DNA of 64,000 nt from Rhizobium sp. GN54 (GCF_021026345.1 NZ_JAJNCZ010000015.1:1-64000), one strand, 5' to 3'. Positions 7,601 to 16,180 are shown, numbered from the stretch's first letter. Program-made: numbers and translations. The notes: generated by a model from the sequence alone, not told the origin.

Positions 7601-8722
7601 TTATGCAACGTCCGGGGTGTCAATCCGGGATTTATTCCGGGACTTGGCCATGGCCTCCAGCGCGGCCCCGACTTCCTCGTCGAGGACATGGGCGTATCGG
7701 CTGGTAGTCTTGACGTCGGTGTGATTGAGGATGCGTTGCACGAGCTTGAGGTTGCCGGTGCTGCGGAGCGCCTTCGTCGCCACGTCGTGGCGGATGTCAT
7801 GGAAACGGAAATCGGTGATCTCCGCACGGTCCTTCGTCCTCCGCCATTCGGTCAAGGTGCCAGCGTAGGTGAGGGGATACCGCTGGCCACGGACCTTGCC
7901 ACGGTGGGTGCGCTTGGCAACGTAGGTGAAGACGAACTCCGGGTGATGGCCCTTGCATTGTTCAAGGATCGCCCGAACGGCCGGCGTGATCGGCGTTGTC
8001 ACCCATCTGCCGCCCTTGCCAGGGGTGCGGATCTGTCCGGTGCTCCAATTCACCGCCGTCCACCGGATCAGCGTCTCCGCGCGACGTAGGCCCGTGAGAC
8101 GGGCGAACTCCAGCCACGGGGCGTAGTCGTCACGGATAGCACTGTCGAGTGCTTCACCCTCATGGTCGTGGAGCTCCCTCACGCGCTCCTGGGCTTCTGG
8201 GAGCCAATGGTCCCGCCAGTTCGGTTCCTGCGGCAGATCCTGCTTCATCGCTTTCCGCGACCAAAGCATCAGGCGCTTTAGGATCGCGATCTCGCGATTA
8301 ATGGTGGCATTCGACACGGTGCGGACAGGGTTGCCGGCTTTGTCCTTCACCCGGCCGCGGAGCCTGTCCTTCTTCCGGGCGGTGACGTAGAACGTCAGCT
8401 CCCGGTCGGTGATCGCGTCGAGCCGGCGATCGTTGCCGAAGGTGGCGATGAAGCGATTGAGGGTTCGCCAGACGCCCGCGCTGTTCGCCTGGGCCTCGCC
8501 CTTGGCCTGCCAGTAGCCACCGGCGGCAACGTCGAGGGTGAGGGGGCCAGTGCCGTTCTTCTTTTCAAGTTCGATGTCGGCCCGCGCCTTGGCCTTGAGT
8601 TGCCGCTCTACTGCTTCGGCGTCTTTTTTGTTGCTGGCTTCGGTAGAGCCGAAAAAGCGACGACGTTGGATTTGAAAGTCGTACTGGTAGAAAGGGCTTT
8701 TGGGGCTTTTGTAGACGGACAT
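7601..8722 (-). CDS. int: Tyrosine-family site-specific integrase
   Basis: 373 residues. The catalytic set is visible: Arg in LTGLRRAETL, the H-x-x-R box FHDIRHDVA, the His in ILNHTDVK and the nucleophile Tyr in TTSRYAHV. The N-terminus (FYQYDFQIQRRRFFGST) is the arm-binding type common in alphaproteobacterial prophage integrases. The gene ends 40 nt from the attachment site, as expected for an integrase carried with its attP. The start, with GGGAG upstream, lies inside the preceding xis-like gene (115-nt overlap in another frame), a phage-like arrangement that could couple Int and Xis synthesis. Confidence 0.95.
   Translation of the reverse strand: MSVYKSPKSPFYQYDFQIQRRRFFGSTEASNKKDAEAVERQLKAKARADIELEKKNGTGPLTLDVAAGGYWQAKGEAQANSAGVWRTLNRFIATFGNDRRLDAITDRELTFYVTARKKDRLRGRVKDKAGNPVRTVSNATINREIAILKRLMLWSRKAMKQDLPQEPNWRDHWLPEAQERVRELHDHEGEALDSAIRDDYAPWLEFARLTGLRRAETLIRWTAVNWSTGQIRTPGKGGRWVTTPITPAVRAILEQCKGHHPEFVFTYVAKRTHRGKVRGQRYPLTYAGTLTEWRRTKDRAEITDFRFHDIRHDVATKALRSTGNLKLVQRILNHTDVKTTSRYAHVLDEEVGAALEAMAKSRNKSRIDTPDVA
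7622..7645 (+). repeat. Candidate integrase arm-type sites, left end
   Basis: Two close copies of the motif aaTCCGGGAtt (7622-7632) and ATTCCGGGACTT (7634-7645), just inside the left attachment site and at the 3' end of int; a weaker TCCGGGG lies at 7611. The same motif occurs four times next to the right attachment site, in the same orientation. Paired arrays near both ends fit arm-type binding sites of a lambda-like integrase. Confidence 0.55.
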
Positions 8723-8937
8723 TTCGGCGTCTCCCGGACCTTCTGAGTTTCGATGAAAGTGCTGAGATTATAGGCGGAGAAGCGGCGCGCTTTGCGGCCC
8801 TCAGTGCCCACGTTAATGTACCGGAGCCGGCCTTCGCGAACGTGCTTCATCAAAGTTTTGACGGAGATGGAGAGGCGGGTCGCCGCCTCCTCCGGGGTGA
8901 ATAGGGGTTCGGCGGGAAGGGGGCGATCTTCACGCAT
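8608..8937 (-). CDS. Helix-turn-helix excisionase-like protein
   Basis: 109 residues from ATG 8937, whose start overlaps the end of the upstream DUF3102 gene. Residues 12-60 (LFTPEEAATRLSISVKTL then MKHVREGRLRYINVG) form a MerR/excisionase-type winged helix domain; the rest is basic and low-complexity. Such proteins bend att DNA and direct the integrase to excision. The last 115 nt overlap the integrase start. A general regulator of the same fold is the alternative. Confidence 0.75.
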   Translation of the reverse strand: MREDRPLPAEPLFTPEEAATRLSISVKTLMKHVREGRLRYINVGTEGRKARRFSAYNLSTFIETQKVRETPKCPSTKAPKALSTSTTFKSNVVAFSALPKPATKKTPKQ

Positions 8938-9688
8938 TGACCATGGCCTCCTGCACTTCCTTGGCCAAGGCGCGGTCGAACTCCCAGCCGGCATTTCGTA
9001 CAAGGGCGAGGAACTGCGAGTAGGCCGATAAGCCCTTGATCATTGCCACTGCATCGTTCGCTGCCTGTTTACGAGCTTCGCGTGCCGCCGCTTCGCTTGC
9101 CGCTTTCTCCGCCTCCTTGGCATCCTTCTTTGCCTGGGCTTTCTCAGCCTTCGCGATCTCGTCCGGCGACTTGCCCTTGAGCTTCGCCGCCTTTGCCTTG
9201 AGCTTGGCTTCCTTGGCTTTCAAGGCCGCCTGCTCCTGCTTCGAGATGGCGATTTTATGCAGGACGTCGGGAACGTGGAGGGGTTTTCCGCCCTCGACGG
9301 CCTCGACCACTTCGATCACGATTTCCGCGGGTACCTTGGGAGCGGCAAGCTCATAGACGAGCTTTTGCGGGATTGCCTCCAGCGTCTTCTGGTCGATCCC
9401 GCCGGAGTGCATCAGGCGCACCGCAGACATGAGGTTCTGAGCGGTGCGGATTGACATGCCGAACTCTGCGTCGATCCAGTTGGTGAATTCACCGTGCGGC
9501 AGCTTTTCCTTCACCGCTACGAGATCCTTGCCGATCTCGATAAAGTGCGCCTGCGCTTCTCCCAGGCGGTGCCTGATCGCGATTGCTGCCTTCTTCGCGC
9601 ACGCTGCCGTTTCGGCATCAAGGCCCGCATAGCTGTAGCTAAGTGCGACTGCCGGCACCGGTTGGATCTGCTTGAACGTCAATGGCAT
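8930..9688 (-). CDS. DUF3102-type phage protein with long coiled coil
   Basis: 252 residues. Residues ~25-100 (AIRHRLGEAQAHFIEIGK, then HGEFTNWIDAEFGMS, RTAQNLMSAVRL) match the DUF3102 pattern found in phage and plasmid proteins. Residues ~155-215 are an Ala/Lys/Glu-rich coiled coil. The C-terminus overlaps the xis-like gene, so the pair is translated together. The molecular role is unknown; the domain resembles DNA-binding regions next to ParB-like proteins. It lies between the repressor pair and int, in the early/lysogeny module. Confidence 0.7.
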   Translation of the reverse strand: MPLTFKQIQPVPAVALSYSYAGLDAETAACAKKAAIAIRHRLGEAQAHFIEIGKDLVAVKEKLPHGEFTNWIDAEFGMSIRTAQNLMSAVRLMHSGGIDQKTLEAIPQKLVYELAAPKVPAEIVIEVVEAVEGGKPLHVPDVLHKIAISKQEQAALKAKEAKLKAKAAKLKGKSPDEIAKAEKAQAKKDAKEAEKAASEAAAREARKQAANDAVAMIKGLSAYSQFLALVRNAGWEFDRALAKEVQEAMVNA

Positions 9689-9699
9689 GGTCGGTCTCC

Positions 9700-9864
9700 T
9701 TACTTTGCCGGGTTGAGATCGCGCCGATCAGCCTTCCGGCGCATTACTGTTTTGAGGATGGCGAGAATTTCGCCATTCATGCTGCGCTCGTTCTCATCAG
9801 CGCGGGCCGCGAGCCAGTCCTTCACTTGGGCCGGCATACGAATTTTGAGGTCAGTAATTTCCAT
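9700..9864 (-). CDS. Arc-type ribbon-helix-helix repressor (leftward)
   Basis: 54 residues from ATG 9864; ATG 9873 and a TTG further up are also open. The fold is Arc/Mnt-like: beta strand DLKIRMPAQVKDWL, then helices with ENERSMNGEIL, the last shared with the divergent repressor at 9965. Arc-family proteins bind DNA as dimers of dimers through the beta ribbon. It lies upstream of the DUF3102-xis-int genes and faces a second Arc-type gene across an operator region, so it likely takes part in the lysogeny decision. Confidence 0.85.
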   Translation of the reverse strand: MEITDLKIRMPAQVKDWLAARADENERSMNGEILAILKTVMRRKADRRDLNPAK

Positions 9865-9887
9865 TGCTTCCATCCGTGACGTTGTAA

Positions 9888-9963
9888 TGACCCTATTTTG
9901 GGTCAATTGATAGGGTCACGTTTCCGGGTTACTGTCAACCCCAATTTGACGTTGGAGTGACCC
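9888..9963. promoter_or_regulatory. Operator region between divergent Arc-type repressors
   Basis: TGACCC (9888-9893) and GGGTCA (9900-9905) form a perfect inverted repeat around TATTTT; another GGGTCA lies at 9913-9918 and another TGACCC at 9958-9963, the last between the GGAG ribosome-binding site and GTG start of the rightward repressor. Four half-sites in 76 nt between two repressor genes strongly suggest operators. Confidence 0.75.
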
Positions 9964-9964
9964 C

Positions 9965-10252
9965 GTGAAGACAACGATGCCCGATTTCAAACTGCGGCTG
10001 CCGCAAGCCCTCAAGGATCAGATCGAAGAGGCAGCGGCGAAGAACAACCGAAGCATGAACGGGGAGATACTGGAGCGTCTGGAGTTTACGTTCTCGGTCG
10101 GAATGGCTCGTGATGGTGAGAACGGTGTCTCTACAGCCTTCGGGCCGGGGTCACATGAGTGGGATGCTGCGACAAGAAAAACGCAAACATTAGAACAGCG
10201 CGTAAAGGCGCTTGAGGAGCGCCTTTCTAAGGTCGAGGCACGGGGTGGTTAG
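9965..10252 (+). CDS. Arc-type ribbon-helix-helix repressor (rightward)
   Basis: 95 residues, GTG start with GGAG upstream. Residues 5-45 (DFKLRLPQALKDQIEEAA, NNRSMNGEILERLEF) are an Arc/Mnt ribbon-helix-helix domain that closely resembles the divergent 54-residue protein. The tail (about 70-92) is a Leu-heptad helix (LEQRVKALEERLSKVEA), probably an oligomerisation coiled coil like that of Mnt. A TGACCC half-site lies between its ribosome-binding site and start codon, so autoregulation is likely. Confidence 0.85.
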   Translation: MKTTMPDFKLRLPQALKDQIEEAAAKNNRSMNGEILERLEFTFSVGMARDGENGVSTAFGPGSHEWDAATRKTQTLEQRVKALEERLSKVEARGG

Positions 10253-10259
10253 GCTGGGC

Positions 10260-10282
10260 GAAAACGCAATCGTTGCGTTTTC
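10260..10282 (+). terminator. Hairpin after the rightward Arc gene
   Basis: Arms GAAAACGCAA (10260-10269) and TTGCGTTTTC (10273-10282), perfect, 3-nt loop, 8 nt past the Arc stop codon. It may terminate the short repressor transcript; T-run weak. Just downstream is GTGCAAATAATTTCAC (10285-10300), whose first 12 nt recur near 21482. Confidence 0.5.
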
Positions 10283-10331
10283 TAGTGCAAATAATTTCAC
10301 TTAGGCATGGGACGATACCTGGGGGATTAAA

Positions 10332-11462
10332 TTGCCAAAGCTAAATCCAGAAGACGTTAGGCGTCTGATTGTCAAAAAGGAAGTTGTCGCAATCGCGCTG
10401 GATACGTCGGTCCTTGAGAGCTTCTCCAGATCGGGGGACCTGCAGCACGCCAAATTGCTTGGGCTGTACGAGCTAGAGGCGCATGACATACAGGTTTTGA
10501 TGCCCGACGTAGTGCTTCGAGAATTGCGCGCGCACATGACCGATGACCTTGAGAAAACGCATGAGCGGCTCATGAATGCGCTCAAAAACCATTCGAAAAG
10601 ATGGGAGCCGAATAGGGAGGCAATCGAGGCTTTTCGTAAAACACTGGTCCCAAAAGATCGCGCTCAGCAGATTGTCAGTGAAAGATTGGCGATGTTCCTA
10701 CGAGGCACCGGTGCCATTGTTCTGATGTCTGAAAAACTTAGCTCGCCAGAAAAAATCCTAGATCTCTATTTCGGCCAGCGCCCCCCGTTCGGATTGGGCA
10801 AAAATAAATCTGAGTTTCCAGACGCCTTCGCATTGTGCTCCATTGAAAGCTGGAGCGCGGAGTGTGGTGGGGTGATTGTTGTTAGCAACGACACCGCGTG
10901 GCGAGAATTTTGTGAGCGGTCTCCAAATCTCTACTGCATGTCCGAACTCCGTGAAGCGCTGGCAGCCTTCAATCAGGACGTGGAATTGCTGGAAGCCTTT
11001 ATCGAGCGCTTCAATTCAGAGCCCAATCTGAGTGCAAAGATCCAGGCTGTTCTACAGGAAACGCTAAGCGCGTTGGACTTTGAGGTCTCAATAAAGTGCG
11101 ACCTTGTCGCGCTCGCTGTACCAGAGGCAGCCGATATCACATCCATTGAGCTTTACACCGGCGACATCGCAATGATCAGCTCCGATGAGGATGAACTAGT
11201 TTTCGTTGTTGAGATACCAACACAGATTGATGTCCGAGCTGCGGTCTACTTGTACGGCAGGGATTACGACACGAACGAACAGACGTTCATTGGCAGTGCA
11301 ACCGTGCCGTGGAACGTCGAACATACTTTCGAGGTGACGATCAGCCTCAGCAATCTGCGGGCGGAAAATCCGACCATGCAATTCGCCGTATCGCCGGACC
11401 ATCGCCTTGAGTATGCATTTCTAGGCGAGCATTCCGGCGTTGATCTTCTCAACAGCGACTAA
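10332..11462 (+). CDS. PIN-domain (PIN-like DUF4935-type) protein, accessory phage gene
   Basis: 376 residues from a TTG start with GGGGGA upstream. Residues 18-190 form a PIN-type RNase fold with four acidic residues in place: D24 (IALDTSVLESF), E64 (VLRELRAHM), D164 (EFPDAFAL) and D187 (VVSNDTAW). The C-terminal ~170 residues look beta-rich and have no recognised family. The gene is AT-richer than the structural genes and runs opposite to them, ending tail-to-tail with the tape measure gene (4-nt overlap). PIN proteins cut RNA; here a superinfection-exclusion or defence role is plausible but not shown. No small antitoxin gene is visible next to it. Confidence 0.75.
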   Translation: MPKLNPEDVRRLIVKKEVVAIALDTSVLESFSRSGDLQHAKLLGLYELEAHDIQVLMPDVVLRELRAHMTDDLEKTHERLMNALKNHSKRWEPNREAIEAFRKTLVPKDRAQQIVSERLAMFLRGTGAIVLMSEKLSSPEKILDLYFGQRPPFGLGKNKSEFPDAFALCSIESWSAECGGVIVVSNDTAWREFCERSPNLYCMSELREALAAFNQDVELLEAFIERFNSEPNLSAKIQAVLQETLSALDFEVSIKCDLVALAVPEAADITSIELYTGDIAMISSDEDELVFVVEIPTQIDVRAAVYLYGRDYDTNEQTFIGSATVPWNVEHTFEVTISLSNLRAENPTMQFAVSPDHRLEYAFLGEHSGVDLLNSD

Positions 11463-14200
11463 ACAAATCCCCCACGATTGAGCATGTTGCCCGGCCGCTG
11501 CTGATCGGAGACGAAGTCCGTCATCTTGTTTTGTATGACGGTGTCCAGCTCCTTGCTGAGCCGTTCCACCATGGCCGCATCGGTTTCCTTGTTCCCCGAT
11601 GCCTGCACCGTGATGGGGATCGTTGGGGAGAAGGTGTTGACTACGTGCGTGGACTGAGAGACGGCCCCGCCCTTGCCGCCGATCTTGGCAGACAGGACCG
11701 GCGTGCGGCCGGCGTTGATGGCTTCTAGCGCGGCGCGGTTGCGCTTCGTCGCGGCGGCATTCACCACGAACTCGCCATCGGAAAGCCATGCCGGCACCTT
11801 GTCGTCGCGGGACCCACCGGGACCATGCACCTTGCCGCCGCCGGCAAAGGCTTGGATGTATCCGCCATCCTTAGCCCCGAACAGGGCGCCGAAGATCGCC
11901 CCGAAGATCCCGCCGCCACCGCCTCCGGTCTTGGCTCCGGTGCCGCCGCCCATGAGGCCAGCGAGGGGACCTTCGCCCAGCAATGCCGCCTGGAGGGCTG
12001 CTTTCGCCAGCGAGGCAATGAGGCCCTTGAGAGCGTCTTGTGCGCTGGTCGTACCCATGATGACGCCGGTCAAGGCATCGGCCGCGGAGGAGGCAAAGAA
12101 ATGGCTGGCCTGCTGGGCCTCCTCCTGAGTTTGGGCGTAGCTCATGGTCGCGGCTTCGGCCTGCGCCATCCCGGTAGCAAGGGTCTCGATCTCCTGCCGC
12201 TGCTGCGGGGTCACGGTGATGCCGGCGCGCTGTGCCTGATTTAGGAGGTCTTGCTCATAGCGGAGCTTCGCCGCCTGCTGGGCAGTGAGGCCAAGGGCCT
12301 GTTGCTCGGTCGTCTGCGTCTGGATGTACTGCTGCCCATCGGTGATGATCTGGCGATAGGCGTCGGCCTGCGATGTCAGGGCCTCCGTCTGCCGCTGGAT
12401 CTCCTCCGCGCGCTGCTCGTCACGTGCGCCCGCAGGCTCCAGATGCCAATCCTCATTCGCCAGCGGGAACGACAGGCCGAAGCTGGCAGCGTTCTGGTGC
12501 ATCCACTGCTTTGCTGCGTCAGACCCATATCCCAAGTCGACAGCATTCCCAGAGTTGTGCTGGGATCTCCCCGGGGGAGCTACCCACTTCCGTGCGGCCT
12601 CCGGGCTGCCGTACTTCTGGAGCGCCTGGAGCCAAAGTTCCTGCTGCCGTTCCGGCGATCGATAGCCGCTGTTGACGGTGACTTGGCCGCGGAGGTCGGC
12701 GGGCATGCTGGCCAGCATCTTCGCGAGCTTGCCCGCGAAGTCCGACGACAGGCCGGTGACGTGCGAAGCGCTCTTGCCCGATGCCAGCACATTGGACAGG
12801 TAGGCAGCCGGGTCATCGGTTGCACTCTTGATGCCCAGCGACTGGAGCGCCTTTCCGCGCATCTCATTGGCCTGATAAACTTCGCCCATGGTGCGGGCTT
12901 TGCCCACGGCAGCCTTGTAGACGGCGTGGATGCGGGTCTTGGCGTCCAGCTCTGCCAGCGACTTCGCCAGTTCCGGCACCTCATTGGCAAGCGATCGGAT
13001 CGCATCGCTATAGGACTTGATCCCGTTGACCCCGGTGGATGCCGCGCTCCCGGTTTGCTCCAGCGCTTCATTCAAGCTGGAGAGCGGCGCCTTGGCTTCC
13101 TTGGCGCTGTCACCGGCCCCGGTGATGATGTCGTCCTTTGCCTTGCCATTGAGCGGATAGAGGATCGCCCGCAATGCCTGGGCCTCCCTCTCCAGTTCGC
13201 GGAGAAGTTCGGTCTGCCGATCCCAGTTCATGCCGGTGGTCGGGTCGTCGGGAGACAGGGCCTTGTCTATGGCGATCTGGTCGAGGGCTTCGCGGGCCTC
13301 CGCGATCTCCTCCAGCTTGTTCGCCAGCTGCACCATGGTGCGCCTGTTCGTGGCTTCGTTCCACTGGTCGATCGACTTGCCCCATGTCAGCAGCTCCGAA
13401 GCCACCTCCACCACGGCGCCCTTGACCTTCGTCCCGATGGTCCGGCTCAGCAGGTTGAATTTCTTGTCGATCTCGTCGGCCTTCTGGATCACGTCCTCGC
13501 TGAGGACAAGGCCCAGGTCGTGCGCCTGCTGCACGGTGGCGCGGAGGGAGGCTTCCCCCTGCTGGATCAGCTGCACGAACTGCTCGCCACCGGTGCCCCC
13601 GAACAGTTCGTCCGCGATGCGGATCTGGGCTGCCTTGTCGAGCTGGCCAAGCTTCCCGATGATCTCGGTGAAGAGCGCGGAGGGATCTTGCAGCTTGCGC
13701 TTGAGATCCTGCGCAGTGAAGCCCAGGCGCTGGAAGGCTTCGGCTGCGGAGCCCTTTCCAGTGACGATAAACTCGTCGGCCCGGAGGGAGAGTTCCTTGA
13801 AACCGTCTGTCAGGGCGTCGACCCCTATCCGGTTTTGCTCTGCCACGTGCTTGAACTCTTGGAAGGCCTTGACGCTGAGGCCGGCGCGACGGGCTTCATC
13901 TCCGATGCTGGCCACGCCCTTGGCGAGTTCACCCACGCGGGAGACGATGCCCGTGAGGGTTCCCACGGAGAGGCCGGCAGCGAGGCCAGCAATCCCGCCC
14001 TTCATCGCTGCCAGCCCCACGTTGACGCCCTGGGAGGCCTTCGACATGGAGGCTTCCAGCCGATCGCCGGATTGCTTGGCCCGGCGCTCGATGGCGTCGA
14101 AGTTCTGGCCGGTGGTGCGGTTCGCCTTCTGGAAATTGCGCTCAAAATCCCGGATGCGGGCCTCAAGGCTGACGACAAGGCGCTCTTGTTCGGTCGACAT
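11459..14200 (-). CDS. Tail tape measure protein with embedded M15 (VanY-like) peptidase
   Basis: 913 residues. The N-terminal ~350 residues are a helical tape-measure region (EARIRDFERNFQKANRTT, then Ala/Gly-rich helices); the C-terminal part has the Gly-rich GGGGGGIFGAIFGALFG segment and the VPAWLSDGEFVVNAAATKRN signature of lambda-like tape measures. Around residues 500-590 is a D-Ala-D-Ala peptidase domain with its zinc-site motifs: GYRSPERQQELW, HNSGNAVDLGYG and EDWHLEPAG. Tape measures set tail length and pass through the envelope during DNA entry; a peptidase would open peptidoglycan. It is the last structural gene seen; tail-tip genes that normally follow are absent. Confidence 0.92.
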   Translation of the reverse strand: MSTEQERLVVSLEARIRDFERNFQKANRTTGQNFDAIERRAKQSGDRLEASMSKASQGVNVGLAAMKGGIAGLAAGLSVGTLTGIVSRVGELAKGVASIGDEARRAGLSVKAFQEFKHVAEQNRIGVDALTDGFKELSLRADEFIVTGKGSAAEAFQRLGFTAQDLKRKLQDPSALFTEIIGKLGQLDKAAQIRIADELFGGTGGEQFVQLIQQGEASLRATVQQAHDLGLVLSEDVIQKADEIDKKFNLLSRTIGTKVKGAVVEVASELLTWGKSIDQWNEATNRRTMVQLANKLEEIAEAREALDQIAIDKALSPDDPTTGMNWDRQTELLRELEREAQALRAILYPLNGKAKDDIITGAGDSAKEAKAPLSSLNEALEQTGSAASTGVNGIKSYSDAIRSLANEVPELAKSLAELDAKTRIHAVYKAAVGKARTMGEVYQANEMRGKALQSLGIKSATDDPAAYLSNVLASGKSASHVTGLSSDFAGKLAKMLASMPADLRGQVTVNSGYRSPERQQELWLQALQKYGSPEAARKWVAPPGRSQHNSGNAVDLGYGSDAAKQWMHQNAASFGLSFPLANEDWHLEPAGARDEQRAEEIQRQTEALTSQADAYRQIITDGQQYIQTQTTEQQALGLTAQQAAKLRYEQDLLNQAQRAGITVTPQQRQEIETLATGMAQAEAATMSYAQTQEEAQQASHFFASSAADALTGVIMGTTSAQDALKGLIASLAKAALQAALLGEGPLAGLMGGGTGAKTGGGGGGIFGAIFGALFGAKDGGYIQAFAGGGKVHGPGGSRDDKVPAWLSDGEFVVNAAATKRNRAALEAINAGRTPVLSAKIGGKGGAVSQSTHVVNTFSPTIPITVQASGNKETDAAMVERLSKELDTVIQNKMTDFVSDQQRPGNMLNRGGFV

Positions 14201-14210
14201 GGTTTTCTCC

Positions 14211-15860
14211 TCAGAAGATCAAGAGCCCTTCCGGGCGGTCGTCGGTGTCGTAGATGCTACGGTCGTCGCCGCCCAGGGAGGCCCGGCCCACGGCCATGGC
14301 GGTGGCGACAGCCCCGTCGATCCGGTAACGGGATTTGCCTTTGTGGAACGATTTGTTCCCGGCCTTGTCGGTCTCGACAGCGATGTTGTCGAAGTTCCAA
14401 CGAAGCACCGGGTGCCCGCCATGGCGGAACCGGCCCGCAATGATGGCGCGCTCAAGTTCCTTCACGGCCGGCGCCATCGTCACCCAGCCCTGCCGCATCT
14501 CAATTGCCGGGAAGCCATCCTCGGCAAGGTTGCTCATCATGACGCGAGCTAGGTGCGGGTCGAACGCGATCTCCCGCACGTCGAAGCGCTGGCAGATATC
14601 GCGGATGGTGTCCTCTACGGCGCGAAAGTCCACGACGTTGCCCGGCGTCGGCTCGATGAAGCCATCGGCGGCCCACTGTGGATAGGGCACGTTGTCGCGA
14701 TCGGCACGCTTGAACAGGTTGTCGCGGGGGCAGAAAAACCACGGGTGGACGAGGTAGCCGTCTTCTCCATCTCGCCATGCAGCGACGATCACGGTCAGGT
14801 CGGAATTGCTGGAAAGGTCAACGCCCAGCCAGCACGGTTCGTTCTCCAGTTCCTCAAGGTCGAAGGCCGCCGCGCCCTGGTCATAGACGGCCATGTCCAC
14901 GAACGGGTCGGAGCTGTGCCCTAGCCAGACATTCAGGTGCAGCTGTCGGAATGCTTCCCGGTCGGCGGGTCGGTTAGCCGCTTCACGGGCAAGCTGACGA
15001 AGGCCGGCAAGGTCGGGATAGCCATGTTCAAGGCCGGGATTGCACGCCCTCCATACGTCCTCATCTTGCCAATCGGCATCGGGAGAGGTTTCGAACAGAA
15101 TAGGCAGCGTGGCCGGGTCATCGATCTTCCCGGCGGCAACGTCGCGGGCATACTGGATCACCTCATAGGCGATGTTCTCCTGCCCGCGGCCGGCGGTGGT
15201 GATCACGATCGACAGGGAGTTGGACACCTTAACCAATCCGGTTTTAATCACGTCCCAGAGGTCCCGTTTCTTCCATGCGTGGATTTCATCGATCAGGGCG
15301 AAAGACGGGGTGCGGCCGTGCTGGGTGCCGGCATCGTTGGACAGGCTTTCCAGAAACGATCCGTTCGGAAACGTCATCCGGTTCTTGTATTCCTGCAGTT
15401 TGATCGTTCGGCCTTCCTCATAGCGGCGGCTTGCCTGTCCCTTCCGCCACAGTTCTTCACTCCCGGCCTGGATGATGCTCTGCGCTTCGGTGAAGGCCAG
15501 TTTCGCCTGCTTGCGGTCGGCGGCAGCAGTCAGCACTTCGCCACCGGAGACGGCTTCCGGGCCCATGGTATGGAGGAGAGCGAGGGCGGCGCCCAGCGAA
15601 GTCTTACGGTTGCCGCGGGGCAGCAGCATGATGACCTGTCGCACGATGCGGTGGCCGTGCTCGTCGCAAGGTCCATAGATCTGGCGAACGATCTTTTCCT
15701 GCCACGGGTCGAGCTGGAAATCGCGATCAGGATGGCGGGATTTCGGATGCTTGAGGCTTCGCAGAAAATCCACCGCGCGCTGTCCGTAGCCGAACGGGTC
15801 GGGAATGTCGGGGAACGGAGAAGGCTGTGGCTTCTGTTTCAGGACCGGCTTGAGCTTCAT
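14211..15860 (-). CDS. terL: Phage terminase large subunit
   Basis: 549 residues from ATG 15860 (GGGGA upstream; the frame is open further but overlaps the head-closure gene). ATPase: Walker A-like MLLPRGNRKTSLGA near residue 100 and Walker B FALIDEIHAW near 195. Nuclease: Asp in WLGVDLSSNSDLTV, FDPHLARVM and a late Asp in RIDGAVATAMA. This is the HK97-type large terminase that packages DNA into proheads. Its place is unusual: between the head-closure and tape measure genes rather than ahead of portal. Confidence 0.93.
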   Translation of the reverse strand: MKLKPVLKQKPQPSPFPDIPDPFGYGQRAVDFLRSLKHPKSRHPDRDFQLDPWQEKIVRQIYGPCDEHGHRIVRQVIMLLPRGNRKTSLGAALALLHTMGPEAVSGGEVLTAAADRKQAKLAFTEAQSIIQAGSEELWRKGQASRRYEEGRTIKLQEYKNRMTFPNGSFLESLSNDAGTQHGRTPSFALIDEIHAWKKRDLWDVIKTGLVKVSNSLSIVITTAGRGQENIAYEVIQYARDVAAGKIDDPATLPILFETSPDADWQDEDVWRACNPGLEHGYPDLAGLRQLAREAANRPADREAFRQLHLNVWLGHSSDPFVDMAVYDQGAAAFDLEELENEPCWLGVDLSSNSDLTVIVAAWRDGEDGYLVHPWFFCPRDNLFKRADRDNVPYPQWAADGFIEPTPGNVVDFRAVEDTIRDICQRFDVREIAFDPHLARVMMSNLAEDGFPAIEMRQGWVTMAPAVKELERAIIAGRFRHGGHPVLRWNFDNIAVETDKAGNKSFHKGKSRYRIDGAVATAMAVGRASLGGDDRSIYDTDDRPEGLLIF

Positions 15861-15862
15861 GG

Positions 15863-16180
15863 TCAATTCCCCGATGCGGTGCAGCGCAGTTCGATCCCTT
15901 CGCGCCGTCCAAGGGGTTTGATCTCCACCAAATTGTAGGGGTTTCCGGCGTGACTGATCCGGTCTGCCAGGGTGATCCCGTCGCGGTGGCGGATGCGGAA
16001 CACGACGACAGAGCGGAAGTCGGCACCGTAGCCTTCGATGAACTCCGCCGTGCTCGACTGGAGGCGCTGAGCCCGCACGGTGGCGATGGTTGCCCAGCCC
16101 TCCGTCGGTGTGCCGTAGTCGTCCACTATGGTGGTCGGGCGCTCGATGATAATCGTCTGATCCAGCTTGCCGGCGCGCAT
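15863..16180 (-). CDS. Phage head closure / head-tail joining protein
   Basis: 105 residues. Opening MRAGKLDQTIIIERPTTIVD, then GWATIATVRAQ and a final IKPLGRREGIELRC strand match the small beta-barrel head-completion family (SPP1 gp16-like). It caps the connector after DNA packaging. The start overlaps the upstream tail-completion gene by one base (TGATG) and terL follows after 2 nt. Confidence 0.85.
   Translation of the reverse strand: MRAGKLDQTIIIERPTTIVDDYGTPTEGWATIATVRAQRLQSSTAEFIEGYGADFRSVVVFRIRHRDGITLADRISHAGNPYNLVEIKPLGRREGIELRCTASGN

Noticed and set aside
9865-9906. N-terminal extension of the leftward Arc gene to a TTG start
   Set aside because: The extension would cover the operator palindrome and lacks a ribosome-binding site; ATG 9864 or 9873 fits the Arc family length.
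12251-14443. Very long plus-strand open frame opposite the tape measure gene
   Set aside because: No recognisable domain, Leu/Gly/Arg-rich composition typical of antisense frames in GC-rich DNA; the minus-strand tape measure motifs are clear.
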